Shown in pieces: positions 18,966 to 28,218 of a DNA stretch of 45,417 nt. Every line of letters begins with the position of its first letter. Positions within the stretch are counted from its first letter, which is position 1. Source of the stretch: Chloroflexota bacterium (GTDB lineage Bacteria > Chloroflexota > Dehalococcoidia > Lucifugimonadales > UBA826); assembly GCA_003228105.1 (NCBI GenBank), contig QGNN01000010.1:1-45417 (forward strand), given 5' to 3'. The position numbers and the translations under genes are program-made. Below the pieces are notes generated by a model that saw only the letters and a list, made by a program, of their open reading frames with translations, searched no databases and was not told the DNA's origin.

Positions 18966-21452
18966 CTATTCGCATTTATTGTATCCACAATCAGGACAGC
19001 TCAGGCAGCCTTCTTGGTGAAGTAAATATCCAGAACATTCCGGGCATTTAGCTCCACTTGCAGTATTTGAGTTGTCTTGCTGGTCGCTTTCTTTGTTTGT
19101 GGAGGGAAACAATCCTAACTGCGCAGAGCTTGCAACACTGTCAATCACATTGGACCCATCGTTCAGATTAGTTAGATGTCTACTTAAAGCCAAAGCAACT
19201 GCGTCTGGGGCAGATCTTACCAGGGTGCCTCCATCCCAAACGGGAACATCTGTAATGCCTCTCAATTGATCCACTATTTGTGAAGGATCGATTCCAGCTC
19301 TCAATGCCATCGAAGACAGCCTTGCGATTGCCTCCAAATAAGCAGAATCGCTACTTCCTGATTTACCTAAATTTGCAAATACTTCAAATGGATGTCCTTC
19401 GTCGTCAAATGTTATGTTTACAAACATCGTACCGTGGCCTGTTCTTACTCGATCCGTAACACCAGTTACTGACATTGGTCGCTGCCTTGGAACTTTCAGG
19501 TGATCTCCTTGGTTTTCTTCTTCCTTGGATTTGGTTTTACCTGTTTCTAAAACCTGCATTGATTTAGACCCGTCTCTATACACAGTTACTGCTTTACATC
19601 CTGTTTCCCAAGCTAGCCAGTATGCGTCTTTCACATCCTGCACAGTAGCTGTATTAGGCAAATTGATGGTTTTAGACACAGAATTGGTTACATGCTTTTG
19701 CCAAACCGATTGCATTTTTACATGTGCTTCAGCCGAAACATTCATGGCCGTTCTATACACATCTGAATCCAGACCATGGCTACCCATAATTCTTTCTGCA
19801 TTATCAGGATTTTCCACGATTTGCTTCAAAACCTCTCTGGCAGCTTCCTCAGTTCCTATAGCAGATTTCAAACTTTCAACAATTGAAGATGGTGAGTCTA
19901 AAAGTCTAGAACTTGTACCTTCATGATCTTCCCATAATACATTTGACCACCAGGCCAAAGCGAAATGAGGTTCGATACCACTGGAACAACCGGCTATTCG
20001 GCTAATCGTTCCGGTTGGTGCGATAGTTATTACACTTGCGTTTCTTACTGGGGGCATACCCCATTCCTTCAGTGCCGAATTCTCATATTCCGGAAAAGGT
20101 CCTCTTTCTTCAGCAACTCTGGCTGATTCATCCCAAGCAATCCTGTTCAAAAAACCTCCTAAATTGTCAGCGAGATTCAAGGCCTCTTTCGAGTCATAGG
20201 GTATCCCCATCCTAACAAGAGCATCGGCCCAGCCCATAACCCCTAAACCAATCCTACGGGTGTCCAAATTAACTTCACGTAGCACAGGTAACGGAAATGA
20301 ATTAACTTCAATCACATCATTAAGGAAACGAACTCCGGTTCTAGTAGTTTCTTCCAAAGATTCCCAGTTAAAATCGTTTCCTGTTATATGGGCATCAAGG
20401 TTAATTGATCCCAAACAACAGTTGCCGTAGTTTTCTAAAAATTCCTCCCCACAAGGGTTACTTGTTTTTATTTTGCCCATTTGAGGATTAGGCGCTGTCT
20501 CCCAAACTCTGTCTGCGAACACTACCCCTGGGTCTCCAGTTTTCCATGCCGATTCAGCTATTTCGTTCCACAAATCTCGTGCCTTAACTGTTCCTAGAAT
20601 TTCATTTGTGGGCCCGTCGCCTGTGTCTCTAGGATTAATGAGATTCCAATCATCATCATTCTCTACTGCTTTCATAAAATCGTCGGTTATTTGAACAGAT
20701 ATATTGAAATTTTGTAGAGTGTCATCATCATCTTTACAATGTATGAATTCTCTTATGTCAGGATGGCTAATAATTAATTGCCCCATGTGGGCGCCTAACC
20801 TAAAGGCCCCTTGGGTAAGAGTTGCCCCAACCGCTGAAAAAAGTTTCATCACGGCAATAGGCCCGCACGCTTGTCCATGTGTAGTGGATATCCGATCCTG
20901 CTTTGGCCGTAAATCTGATAATCCAAATCCAATGCCTCCTCCCCATTTTTCGATCATGGCTGCATCGTTAGCAACTTTCATTATGGATTGAATATTATCT
21001 TCTGGAGAAACAACAAAGCAGGCTGACAAGCAACCTCTACCGGTACCTGCATTCACCAAAGTCGGAGAATTAGGAAGGAATTTCAGGTTGGACATTATTT
21101 CATAATATTTTTCCTCATATTCAGCCTGCTTGACCTCTGGCTCTCCAAGAGCCACGGCGTTAGACACCCTTCTGAAAAGTCCATCTGGGTCTTCAATTGG
21201 GCTTCCTTCATCATCTCTTCTGAGGTACCGTTTTTCAATAATAAACCTGGCATTATCTGACAAGGGCAATCCATCGTTTTGGGCATTCTCGTCCAATGCA
21301 TCAATGCCACCTGATTCTATTATTGTATTAGTTAGTGCAACCGCTGCCTCACCAGAAATCCCCACTGATTCCAAGGCTTTTACAACGTCTTCTCTAATTT
21401 CCTCCCTATCACCACTATTAGAAGACCCACCTGAAACTACTCCCTGAGTCAT
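18966..21452 (-). CDS. nrdJ: Vitamin B12-dependent (class II) ribonucleotide reductase
   Basis: 828 aa; FLPNSPTLVNAGTGRGCLSACFVV, EKWGGGIGFGLSDLRP, KTSNPCGEEFLENYGNCCLGSINL, GLGVMGWADALVRMGIPY, C-terminal zinc ribbon CPECSGYLLHQEGCLSCPDCGYNKCE. Confidence 0.96.
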   Translation of the reverse strand: MTQGVVSGGSSNSGDREEIREDVVKALESVGISGEAAVALTNTIIESGGIDALDENAQNDGLPLSDNARFIIEKRYLRRDDEGSPIEDPDGLFRRVSNAVALGEPEVKQAEYEEKYYEIMSNLKFLPNSPTLVNAGTGRGCLSACFVVSPEDNIQSIMKVANDAAMIEKWGGGIGFGLSDLRPKQDRISTTHGQACGPIAVMKLFSAVGATLTQGAFRLGAHMGQLIISHPDIREFIHCKDDDDTLQNFNISVQITDDFMKAVENDDDWNLINPRDTGDGPTNEILGTVKARDLWNEIAESAWKTGDPGVVFADRVWETAPNPQMGKIKTSNPCGEEFLENYGNCCLGSINLDAHITGNDFNWESLEETTRTGVRFLNDVIEVNSFPLPVLREVNLDTRRIGLGVMGWADALVRMGIPYDSKEALNLADNLGGFLNRIAWDESARVAEERGPFPEYENSALKEWGMPPVRNASVITIAPTGTISRIAGCSSGIEPHFALAWWSNVLWEDHEGTSSRLLDSPSSIVESLKSAIGTEEAAREVLKQIVENPDNAERIMGSHGLDSDVYRTAMNVSAEAHVKMQSVWQKHVTNSVSKTINLPNTATVQDVKDAYWLAWETGCKAVTVYRDGSKSMQVLETGKTKSKEEENQGDHLKVPRQRPMSVTGVTDRVRTGHGTMFVNITFDDEGHPFEVFANLGKSGSSDSAYLEAIARLSSMALRAGIDPSQIVDQLRGITDVPVWDGGTLVRSAPDAVALALSRHLTNLNDGSNVIDSVASSAQLGLFPSTNKESDQQDNSNTASGAKCPECSGYLLHQEGCLSCPDCGYNKCE

Positions 21453-21530
21453 TAACGCTACTCCTCAATTCAAATATTAATTTAAAATATCTCTTTGAAA
21501 TCTAGTTCTTATTAAAAAATATAGAACATT

Positions 21531-21545
21531 TGTACGAATTGTACA
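21531..21545. promoter_or_regulatory. Palindromic site upstream of nrdJ (TGTACgaattGTACA)
   Basis: 5-bp arms, 5-bp spacer, about 80 bp upstream of the nrdJ start; adjacent GTTCT/AGAAC inverted repeat at 21505-21527. Confidence 0.3.
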
Positions 21546-21561
21546 TCGTTCTGTCTTATTT

Positions 21562-22116
21562 TTAAATTTGGGTTGTTGGTTTTTTGGGCTTCCTTCCTCT
21601 TTTTCTGCGCCCCACTGGAGTCAATTCATCGTCTTTAAGAAATGACATTTGGCTACTGGCCTCTTCTTCTTTGGGTTGCAACAACGCATCGACTTCTTCT
21701 TTAAAATTTTCTATGTCCCTAAAATCTCTGTACACACTAGCAAACCGTATGTAAGCCACCCTATCAAGGTTGCGGAGGCGCTCCATCACTAACTCACCTA
21801 TTACCCTCGAAGACATTTCTGCTCTTCCTGCATTAACCAGATATGTTTCGATCTCATCTATGGCTTTTTCAATACTGCCGATCGGCAGTGGTCTTTTAGC
21901 ACAAGCATTTTTCATACTCGACCATAGCTTATCTCTATTAAATTCCTCTCTCCTTCCATCTCTTTTAACCACCATAAGAACTCTGGTTTGTATCCTTTCG
22001 TATGTCGTGAATCTAAGAGCACAACTCAAGCACTCTCTCCTCCTTCTTATACTCTCATCCGAATCTCTAGAATCTATCACTCTAGAATTTTCGTTACTAC
22101 AAAAAGGGCAATACAT
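21562..22116 (-). CDS. nrdR: Transcriptional repressor NrdR with extended basic C-terminus
   Basis: MYCPFCSNENSRVIDSRDSDESIRRRRECLSCALRFTTYERI zinc ribbon; ATP-cone VVKRDGRREEFNRDKL. Confidence 0.97.
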   Translation of the reverse strand: MYCPFCSNENSRVIDSRDSDESIRRRRECLSCALRFTTYERIQTRVLMVVKRDGRREEFNRDKLWSSMKNACAKRPLPIGSIEKAIDEIETYLVNAGRAEMSSRVIGELVMERLRNLDRVAYIRFASVYRDFRDIENFKEEVDALLQPKEEEASSQMSFLKDDELTPVGRRKRGRKPKKPTTQI

Positions 22117-22179
22117 AAATTAAGCCAACTCCACCACTCAAAAAAGACAGGAATCACCCTCAGTAAGTATCACAAAACA

Positions 22180-22226
22180 CACTATAAATCGTACTGTCGA
22201 CGTGAGGTTACGCTATATATTGAGGT
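22180..22226. promoter_or_regulatory. Tandem NrdR-box-like operators upstream of nrdR
   Basis: ACACTATAAATCGTAC (22180-22195) and ACGCTATATATTGAGG (22211-22226), start-to-start 31 bp. Compare remembered NrdR box acaCwAtATaTwGtgt. Confidence 0.6.
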
Positions 22227-22387
22227 TTGTTAAAAAAAGTCTCAAGGGGGGGAGATCAGTATTTTATAGAGATTTTTATACAGTAAAGGTAAGCTTAGGC
22301 ACGAACGGAAAATTTAGACCCTCTTTGAACAAAATTTCACAAAAGAGGGTTCTAACAATGGGAATTTTCAAACAGTGCGATAACTTG

Positions 22388-22406
22388 GGCAATAAATTTT
22401 ATTGCC
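22388..22406 (-). terminator. AT-rich hairpin immediately downstream of ftsZ, possible terminator/attenuator
   Basis: GGCAATAAA-T-TTTATTGCC perfect inverted repeat, 9 bp after the ftsZ stop. No strong U-tract on the minus strand, so only weak support as a terminator. Confidence 0.35.
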
Positions 22407-22414
22407 TAATTATT

Positions 22415-23488
22415 TTAACCGCCTCTCCTTAGAAATGGAGGAAGATCCAGTGAGTCTTCATTTATTTCCACTTTATTGACAGCCTCAACTGTTCTGGCCA
22501 TGTCACGTTGAAGCAAGGTATCAGTAGTAGGGAACCCTGTTGCTATGATAGTAATCTTGATTTCATTTTCCATTTTGTGGTTCGTGGTCATACCAAATAT
22601 TATGTTTGCTTCAGGATCAACAACCCTCTGTATGACTTCCGCCGCTTCATGAAGTTCTGAAAGTTTTAAGTCACTCCCACCCGTTATATTAAACAAAACT
22701 CCAGTAGCTCCTTCTATCGAAACATCCATCAAAGGATTAGTAATGGCCTCTTGCGCTGCATCACGAGATCTCGTAGGACCAGATGCATGCCCGATCGACA
22801 TCCAGGCTGGTCCTGCGTCCCTCATAATGCTCTGAACATCAGCAAAGTCCAAATTTATATCGCCTGGGTTAGTAATAAGCTCTGTTATCGACTGAACTCC
22901 CAGCCTTAAAACATCATCTGCTAATCTAAATGCATTTTCTGCAGACACTTCCTCTTGGGAAATAATACTAAGTCTTTGGTTGGGTATAACTAGTAAAGTA
23001 TCTACATTAGTTTGTAATCTTTCTATACCAATTTGAGCCTGGTTTGATCTCCTTATACCCTCAAATGCAAATGGTCGCGTCACAACCCCAACCGTCAAAG
23101 CACCGGTTTCCTGAGCTATTTCCGCTATCACTGGTGCAGCTCCTGTCCCCGTACCTCCCCCCATTCCTGCCGCTATAAAAACCATATTAGAATCTCTTAT
23201 CACATCGTATATTTCTTCCCTACTCTCTTCAGCAGAGGCAGAACCTTTTTCGGGATCTCCACCAACGCCCATTCCTTGAGTCAGCTGTTCTCCTATCCTT
23301 ATCCTGTTAGGGACATCGCTTTTCAATAAAGCCTGAATATCAGTATTCATGACAATATATTCAACCCCTGAAATCCTCTCACGAAACATACGAGAGACCG
23401 CATTAGAACCACCACCTCCTACACCTATAACTTTGATCTTGGCCACTCCCTCTAATTCCCTACCACTTATAGTCATATATACCTCCAA
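22415..23488 (-). CDS. ftsZ: Cell division protein FtsZ
   Basis: [40 protein letters not shown]-terminal peptide [11 protein letters not shown]. Likely start at 23476 ([10 protein letters not shown]). Confidence 0.98.
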   Translation of the reverse strand: MEVYMTISGRELEGVAKIKVIGVGGGGSNAVSRMFRERISGVEYIVMNTDIQALLKSDVPNRIRIGEQLTQGMGVGGDPEKGSASAEESREEIYDVIRDSNMVFIAAGMGGGTGTGAAPVIAEIAQETGALTVGVVTRPFAFEGIRRSNQAQIGIERLQTNVDTLLVIPNQRLSIISQEEVSAENAFRLADDVLRLGVQSITELITNPGDINLDFADVQSIMRDAGPAWMSIGHASGPTRSRDAAQEAITNPLMDVSIEGATGVLFNITGGSDLKLSELHEAAEVIQRVVDPEANIIFGMTTNHKMENEIKITIIATGFPTTDTLLQRDMARTVEAVNKVEINEDSLDLPPFLRRGG

Positions 23489-23511
23489 AAAAACAAAATA
23501 GCCATTGCAAC

Positions 23512-24768
23512 TTAACCCAACTTTAAAACATTAATTAATCTTCTCAAAAATCCTGAATCTTCCACAGTATCTTTAATACCCAACTGCATTTCTGCCGAAC
23601 TTTCAGAACGAAAAGCATGCAATATCATTCCTACTGCAGTTGCGTAACAAGGTTCCCTCAACTCATCAGTCATTCTCATAAGAAAATCTGGAATTCCTCT
23701 TCTTACCTGGCAATTCGGTATAAATTGCTCCGCCATTTCATAGAAGCCCGGTAACTGCGATGCACCACCAGTTATATAAACCAAAGAATTAGGATTCTCT
23801 TTCAACCCTCCCTGCTGCAATTTCAAATCGACTAATCGAATAAGTTCCACAGCTCGTTCCCTCATCAATTGGCATATATCCCTCCTTCTTATTTCTATAT
23901 TGGCTGATGATCCAACAGGGGAAACAGGTATAACTTCCATTAAATCCACGGCGGCTAAATTGGTATGCCCATATCTCAATTTAGCTTCTTCTGCGTCTGG
24001 AAACTCCACATTGTAAGTCAAACAAATATCGTTGGTGAACTGGAATCCTCCAACAGGAATGGTAGCGGTGAAAACAACACTTCCATTCCTAAACAAAACA
24101 ATGTCTGTAGTTCCTCCACCAATATCAACAACAGCCGATCCAATATCTTTTTCTGTTTGTGTCAATATAGCTTCGCTGCTAGCAAATGGCTCCAATACCA
24201 TCGACTTTAATTCGATTCCTGACAGTGTTACTGCCTCTCTCAACTTATCAGCAAAATAGGAATCAGCTGTAATCAAATGAGTTGTCACTTCTAAGCCAGT
24301 AATATGCATCCCTACAGGGTTTTTTATACCATCGTGCCCATCCACACCGTAATGAATAGGTAAGGAATGGATAATTGTCCTACCTGGTATCTGTAACCCG
24401 TCAGAAACCATAGAGGGGATCTTGGCAAATTCATCTAATGTCACAACCCCCTGTCTACCAATATCTGAAAAATAATCGACCCTGTTCTCATACCCAATAT
24501 GGGACCCTGTGATACCCACGTATGCAGACTTCACATCCACCCCCACATCGGAACGAATTTCGCTCATAGTTTTCCGAATAGCCTGGCTCGCCGCATTCGC
24601 ATCCACCACATTACCTTTTGTGACACCGAAGGAAGGAACTACACTGTAAGAAACTACTTCAGGAAATCCTCCTCTAGATTTACGAGCTAGAATTGTACAT
24701 ACCTTAGTGCTACCAACATCTATGGCTGCGATTAACTCAGATTCGGTTCCCACGGATGCTTGGCTCAA
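23512..24768 (-). CDS. ftsA: Cell division protein FtsA
   Basis: LIAAIDVGSTKVCTILA, AVVDIGGGTTDIVLF, VYITGGASQLPGFYEMAEQF; C-terminal amphipathic SGFLRRLINVLKLG. Confidence 0.96.
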   Translation of the reverse strand: MSQASVGTESELIAAIDVGSTKVCTILARKSRGGFPEVVSYSVVPSFGVTKGNVVDANAASQAIRKTMSEIRSDVGVDVKSAYVGITGSHIGYENRVDYFSDIGRQGVVTLDEFAKIPSMVSDGLQIPGRTIIHSLPIHYGVDGHDGIKNPVGMHITGLEVTTHLITADSYFADKLREAVTLSGIELKSMVLEPFASSEAILTQTEKDIGSAVVDIGGGTTDIVLFRNGSVVFTATIPVGGFQFTNDICLTYNVEFPDAEEAKLRYGHTNLAAVDLMEVIPVSPVGSSANIEIRRRDICQLMRERAVELIRLVDLKLQQGGLKENPNSLVYITGGASQLPGFYEMAEQFIPNCQVRRGIPDFLMRMTDELREPCYATAVGMILHAFRSESSAEMQLGIKDTVEDSGFLRRLINVLKLG

Positions 24769-25736
24769 ACTATTTTCTCAACTATTCTCAACTTGGCACT
24801 TCTACTTCGGGGATTAAGAGATACCTCTTCGATAGTAGGGATTTTTACTTTTTTTGTAATAATCCTAAGCCGGGACCGATGATCACATACACAAAAGGGA
24901 ATTCGCGTCGAACATACACAATCCAAAGACTCTTTTTTAAAGAACTGCTTAACAATTCTATCTTCAAGGGAATGGTATGTTAGTATCACAAATTTTCCCC
25001 TATCAGAGAGCAAATCAAGACCTGAGGACAAACCCTTAATAAGGTTCTCAAATTCCCGATTAACCGCTATTCGTAAAGCTTGAAAAACTTTTGTTGCGGG
25101 ATGTCTTCTCGATTTCCCACGTCTACCTACCGTCTCTTGCACGATCTTCGCTAGCTTACCCGTAGTCATAATAGGTCGATTTTGACACACAGCCTTTGCA
25201 ATACGTTTCGCTGCTTTCTCTTCCCCGAAATTTGAAAAAATATTAGTCAATTGATCACTCTCAAAGGTATTTACCAACTCGGCAGCAGGTAGTCCCTGTG
25301 ATTGGTTATATCTCATATCCAACATTTCGTCATTCCTAAAACTAAATCCTCTCCCTAAAGTCTCTAATTGCATGGATGACAACCCCAGGTCCAACAGTAT
25401 TCCTCCAACAGGTTCTATACCTGATTCCCGCGCCAAAATCGCCATATCTGCGTAATTCCCATTAACTATTAGAGTCCGATTATTAAATTTTCGAAACCTT
25501 TCCTCCGACATTGCCAGGGAATCAGCATCAAGGTCAATACCAAAAACCTTCCTGTGCGGATATCTTTCAAGTAGGGCTGAAGAATGGCCTCCTAATCCAA
25601 AGGTGCCATCAATTAACCACCCTTCTGGACTATCATCAAAGGCTTTTAAAACCTCAGAAACCATTACGGGCATGTGCACAGTACCACCAGATTTAGAGTT
25701 CAATCCGTAGATCCCTTTACCCATGTTAAAATGCAA
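24765..25736 (-). CDS. rsmH: 16S rRNA (cytosine1402-N4)-methyltransferase RsmH
   Basis: HMPVMVSEVLKAF, LIDGTFGLGGHSSALLE, GILLDLGLSSMQLET, LTYHSLEDRIVKQFF. 4-bp overlap with ftsA. Confidence 0.96.
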   Translation of the reverse strand: MHFNMGKGIYGLNSKSGGTVHMPVMVSEVLKAFDDSPEGWLIDGTFGLGGHSSALLERYPHRKVFGIDLDADSLAMSEERFRKFNNRTLIVNGNYADMAILARESGIEPVGGILLDLGLSSMQLETLGRGFSFRNDEMLDMRYNQSQGLPAAELVNTFESDQLTNIFSNFGEEKAAKRIAKAVCQNRPIMTTGKLAKIVQETVGRRGKSRRHPATKVFQALRIAVNREFENLIKGLSSGLDLLSDRGKFVILTYHSLEDRIVKQFFKKESLDCVCSTRIPFCVCDHRSRLRIITKKVKIPTIEEVSLNPRSRSAKLRIVEKIV

Positions 25737-25860
25737 TCAAAATGCACAAGCTGTAGACACCCACATAGACTTAAACAATTTTGGCAATTCAATCGAGTTT
25801 TCCGCAAGAGGTTTTTTCCCATATTTACGACCATTTTAGCGTTTTACCAAGGATATAATC

Positions 25861-26382
25861 ATGACAACCTCAAGGCAAGACGATAACCCCCACTTTTATG
25901 CTGGAATCTTAACTATAAGTGATTCAGGAGCTATAGGAGAAAGAATTGATCTAAGTGGAAGAAAAATAAGCGAAATGATGGAAGCAGCCGGTTTTAAAGA
26001 GCGACTTAAAGATATCGTACCCGATGAGGTTCGGATTATTTCCGAAAAATTAGCTGACTGGTCTGACGGAGGGGAGGTCGACATCATCCTAACATCCGGC
26101 GGAACGGGGCTAGGACCACGAGACGTCACACCTGAGGCAACAAAGAATATTTTAGAAATGGAAATTCCTGGAATCGGAGAGGCGATGAGAATAAAAACTC
26201 TAGCGCGTACCCCGTTCGCTATTTTGAGTAGATCAACCGCCGGAATAAGATCTGGCTGTCTTATCGTTAACCTGCCGGGCAGCCCGAAAGGAGTAGAAGA
26301 ATGCCTGGATGTGATAATGGAATCTTTACCACATGCTTTGGAAATGATAAGGGGTTGGAAAACGCATAAAGAACCCGATTAA
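25861..26382 (+). CDS. Molybdenum cofactor biosynthesis protein MogA/MoaB family
   Basis: AGILTISDSGAIGERIDLSG, DIILTSGGTGLGPRDVTPEAT, IVNLPGSPKGVEECL. Confidence 0.93.
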   Translation: MTTSRQDDNPHFYAGILTISDSGAIGERIDLSGRKISEMMEAAGFKERLKDIVPDEVRIISEKLADWSDGGEVDIILTSGGTGLGPRDVTPEATKNILEMEIPGIGEAMRIKTLARTPFAILSRSTAGIRSGCLIVNLPGSPKGVEECLDVIMESLPHALEMIRGWKTHKEPD

Positions 26383-26422
26383 CTAACTGACCCGGAGGAA
26401 TTACTTCTTCACCAAAAACATC

Positions 26423-27151
26423 ATGAAATTCCACATATTTACTTTATTCCCTAAACTATTTGAAAGCCCTTTGGAAGAAGGGGTCATTGGACGAGCCTTG
26501 AAATCTGGTTTGGTCCAAATAAACATCAACAATATTAGGGATCACTCAGTTGACAAGCACAAAACAGTAGATGATTACCCTTTTGGCGGTGGGCCTGGCA
26601 TGTTGCTGAAACCAGAACCTATTTTTGAATCGGTGCAGTCCAACATAGAACAAAAAAAGACACCCCCTGATTCCCCTTTAATTTTGCTATCTCCGCAGGG
26701 ACGACAATTCAATCAAAACATAGCAAAGGAGCTTTCACTACATGAAGAGATATCTTTAATATGCGGGCGGTATGAAGGTTTTGATGAAAGAATTCGCTGC
26801 AATCTGATCACAGACGAAATTAGTATTGGTGATTTCGTGCTTAGCGGAGGAGAAATTCCGGCCATGGCGATTATCGATTCGATATCTCGTCTACTTCCTG
26901 GGGTTATTAATAGTTCTGATTCTGCAAAAAATGATTCATTTTATGACGGTTTATTACAATACCCGCAGTATACGAGGCCAGCTGACTATCAAGGAATGAA
27001 AGTTCCAGAAATCCTCTTATCTGGAAACCACGCTGAAATAGAAAAGTGGCGAAGGAGAGAGTCACTGAAAAAGACTAAACTCCAACGGCCAGATCTAATC
27101 TCGTCGCTTTCCCTTAGTGAGGAAGAGAGAGCATTTCTAGAAAACATTTGA
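26423..27151 (+). CDS. trmD: tRNA (guanine37-N1)-methyltransferase
   Basis: MKFHIFTLFPKLFESPLEEGVIGRAL, DDYPFGGGPGMLLKPEP, LICGRYEGFDERI, SIGDFVLSGGEIPAMAIID. Confidence 0.97.
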   Translation: MKFHIFTLFPKLFESPLEEGVIGRALKSGLVQININNIRDHSVDKHKTVDDYPFGGGPGMLLKPEPIFESVQSNIEQKKTPPDSPLILLSPQGRQFNQNIAKELSLHEEISLICGRYEGFDERIRCNLITDEISIGDFVLSGGEIPAMAIIDSISRLLPGVINSSDSAKNDSFYDGLLQYPQYTRPADYQGMKVPEILLSGNHAEIEKWRRRESLKKTKLQRPDLISSLSLSEEERAFLENI

Positions 27152-27248
27152 CAGAACATATAAATCCTTAAATCGGATTAGAATTTCTGCTATCGTTCTA
27201 AAAATAAAAAGCCGAATCAATTACCGAGACAAACAAGGAGAAAGTTGG

Positions 27249-28163
27249 ATGATAGGCAAAGACTTTTTGACCATTCATGATTTGGAACCTGGAGGGGTTC
27301 TTAGTTTGGTGAAAAAAGCGTATTCAATGAAACAATCCTCACCTCCACAAGTGTTGGCAAACAAAATAGTGGCCTTACTATTTGAAAAGCCTTCCCTCAG
27401 GACTAGAGTTAGTTTTGAAGTGGGAGTTAAACAAATGGGTGGCTCATGTATTTTTTTGAGCAATACAGAGGTTGGTTTAGGTGTAAGGGAACCTGAAGAG
27501 GACGTAGCTAGAGTCTTAGACAGGTTAGTGGATTGTATAGTTGCCCGAGTGTTTTCACACAATAGTTTAATAAAATTGGCTAATAACACTACTCTACCAG
27601 TAATAAATGCCCTTTCCAACATAGGCCATCCTTGCCAAGCAATGGGAGACTGTCTCACAGTATATGAACATAAAGGGAACCTAGAAGGTTTGAAGTTAGC
27701 TTTCATAGGAGACGGAAACAACATAGCAGGAAGTTTGGCTCTAGCCTGTTCAGATGCCGGTATGGATTTTTCTATTTCTTCTCCAGAACAACATCAATTA
27801 CCATTAGAAATATGGAAATCTGCTCAAGAAATTTCTAAAACAAAAGGCACTAATCTAATGTGGACCCCGGATCCAAAAGAGGCCGTAAAAGAGGCCGATG
27901 TGATATATACAGATGTCTGGGTAAGTATGGGCGACGAGGAAGAAAAAAAAGAAAGGCTAGAGACCTTTCTCCCATACCAAGTAAATGAAGCCTTAGTAGA
28001 ATATGCTAAGCCAGATTTTCTATTCATGCATGACATGCCTGCCCACAGAGGAGAGGAGATTTCAAAAAACATGCTTAGCTATAAAAATTCTGTTGTTTAC
28101 CAACAAGCAGAAAATCGACTTCATGCCCAAAAAACCATACTATCTGAATTGATTTTGGGTTAA
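27249..28163 (+). CDS. argF: Ornithine carbamoyltransferase
   Basis: KPSLRTRVSFEVGVKQMGG, NALSNIGHPCQAMGDCLT, FIGDGNNIAGSLA, FMHDMPAHRGEEIS. Confidence 0.94.
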   Translation: MIGKDFLTIHDLEPGGVLSLVKKAYSMKQSSPPQVLANKIVALLFEKPSLRTRVSFEVGVKQMGGSCIFLSNTEVGLGVREPEEDVARVLDRLVDCIVARVFSHNSLIKLANNTTLPVINALSNIGHPCQAMGDCLTVYEHKGNLEGLKLAFIGDGNNIAGSLALACSDAGMDFSISSPEQHQLPLEIWKSAQEISKTKGTNLMWTPDPKEAVKEADVIYTDVWVSMGDEEEKKERLETFLPYQVNEALVEYAKPDFLFMHDMPAHRGEEISKNMLSYKNSVVYQQAENRLHAQKTILSELILG

Positions 28164-28218
28164 ACCCCCAGTATTTATTCCCAATTAGAAGCACAAATCT
28201 GCAAATTAGGTTAATAAT

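Noticed and set aside
25737-25860. Possible MraZ-binding repeats (TGGGN) upstream of rsmH
   Set aside because: Only one TGGG-type motif seen on the rsmH strand and no mraZ gene in the window.
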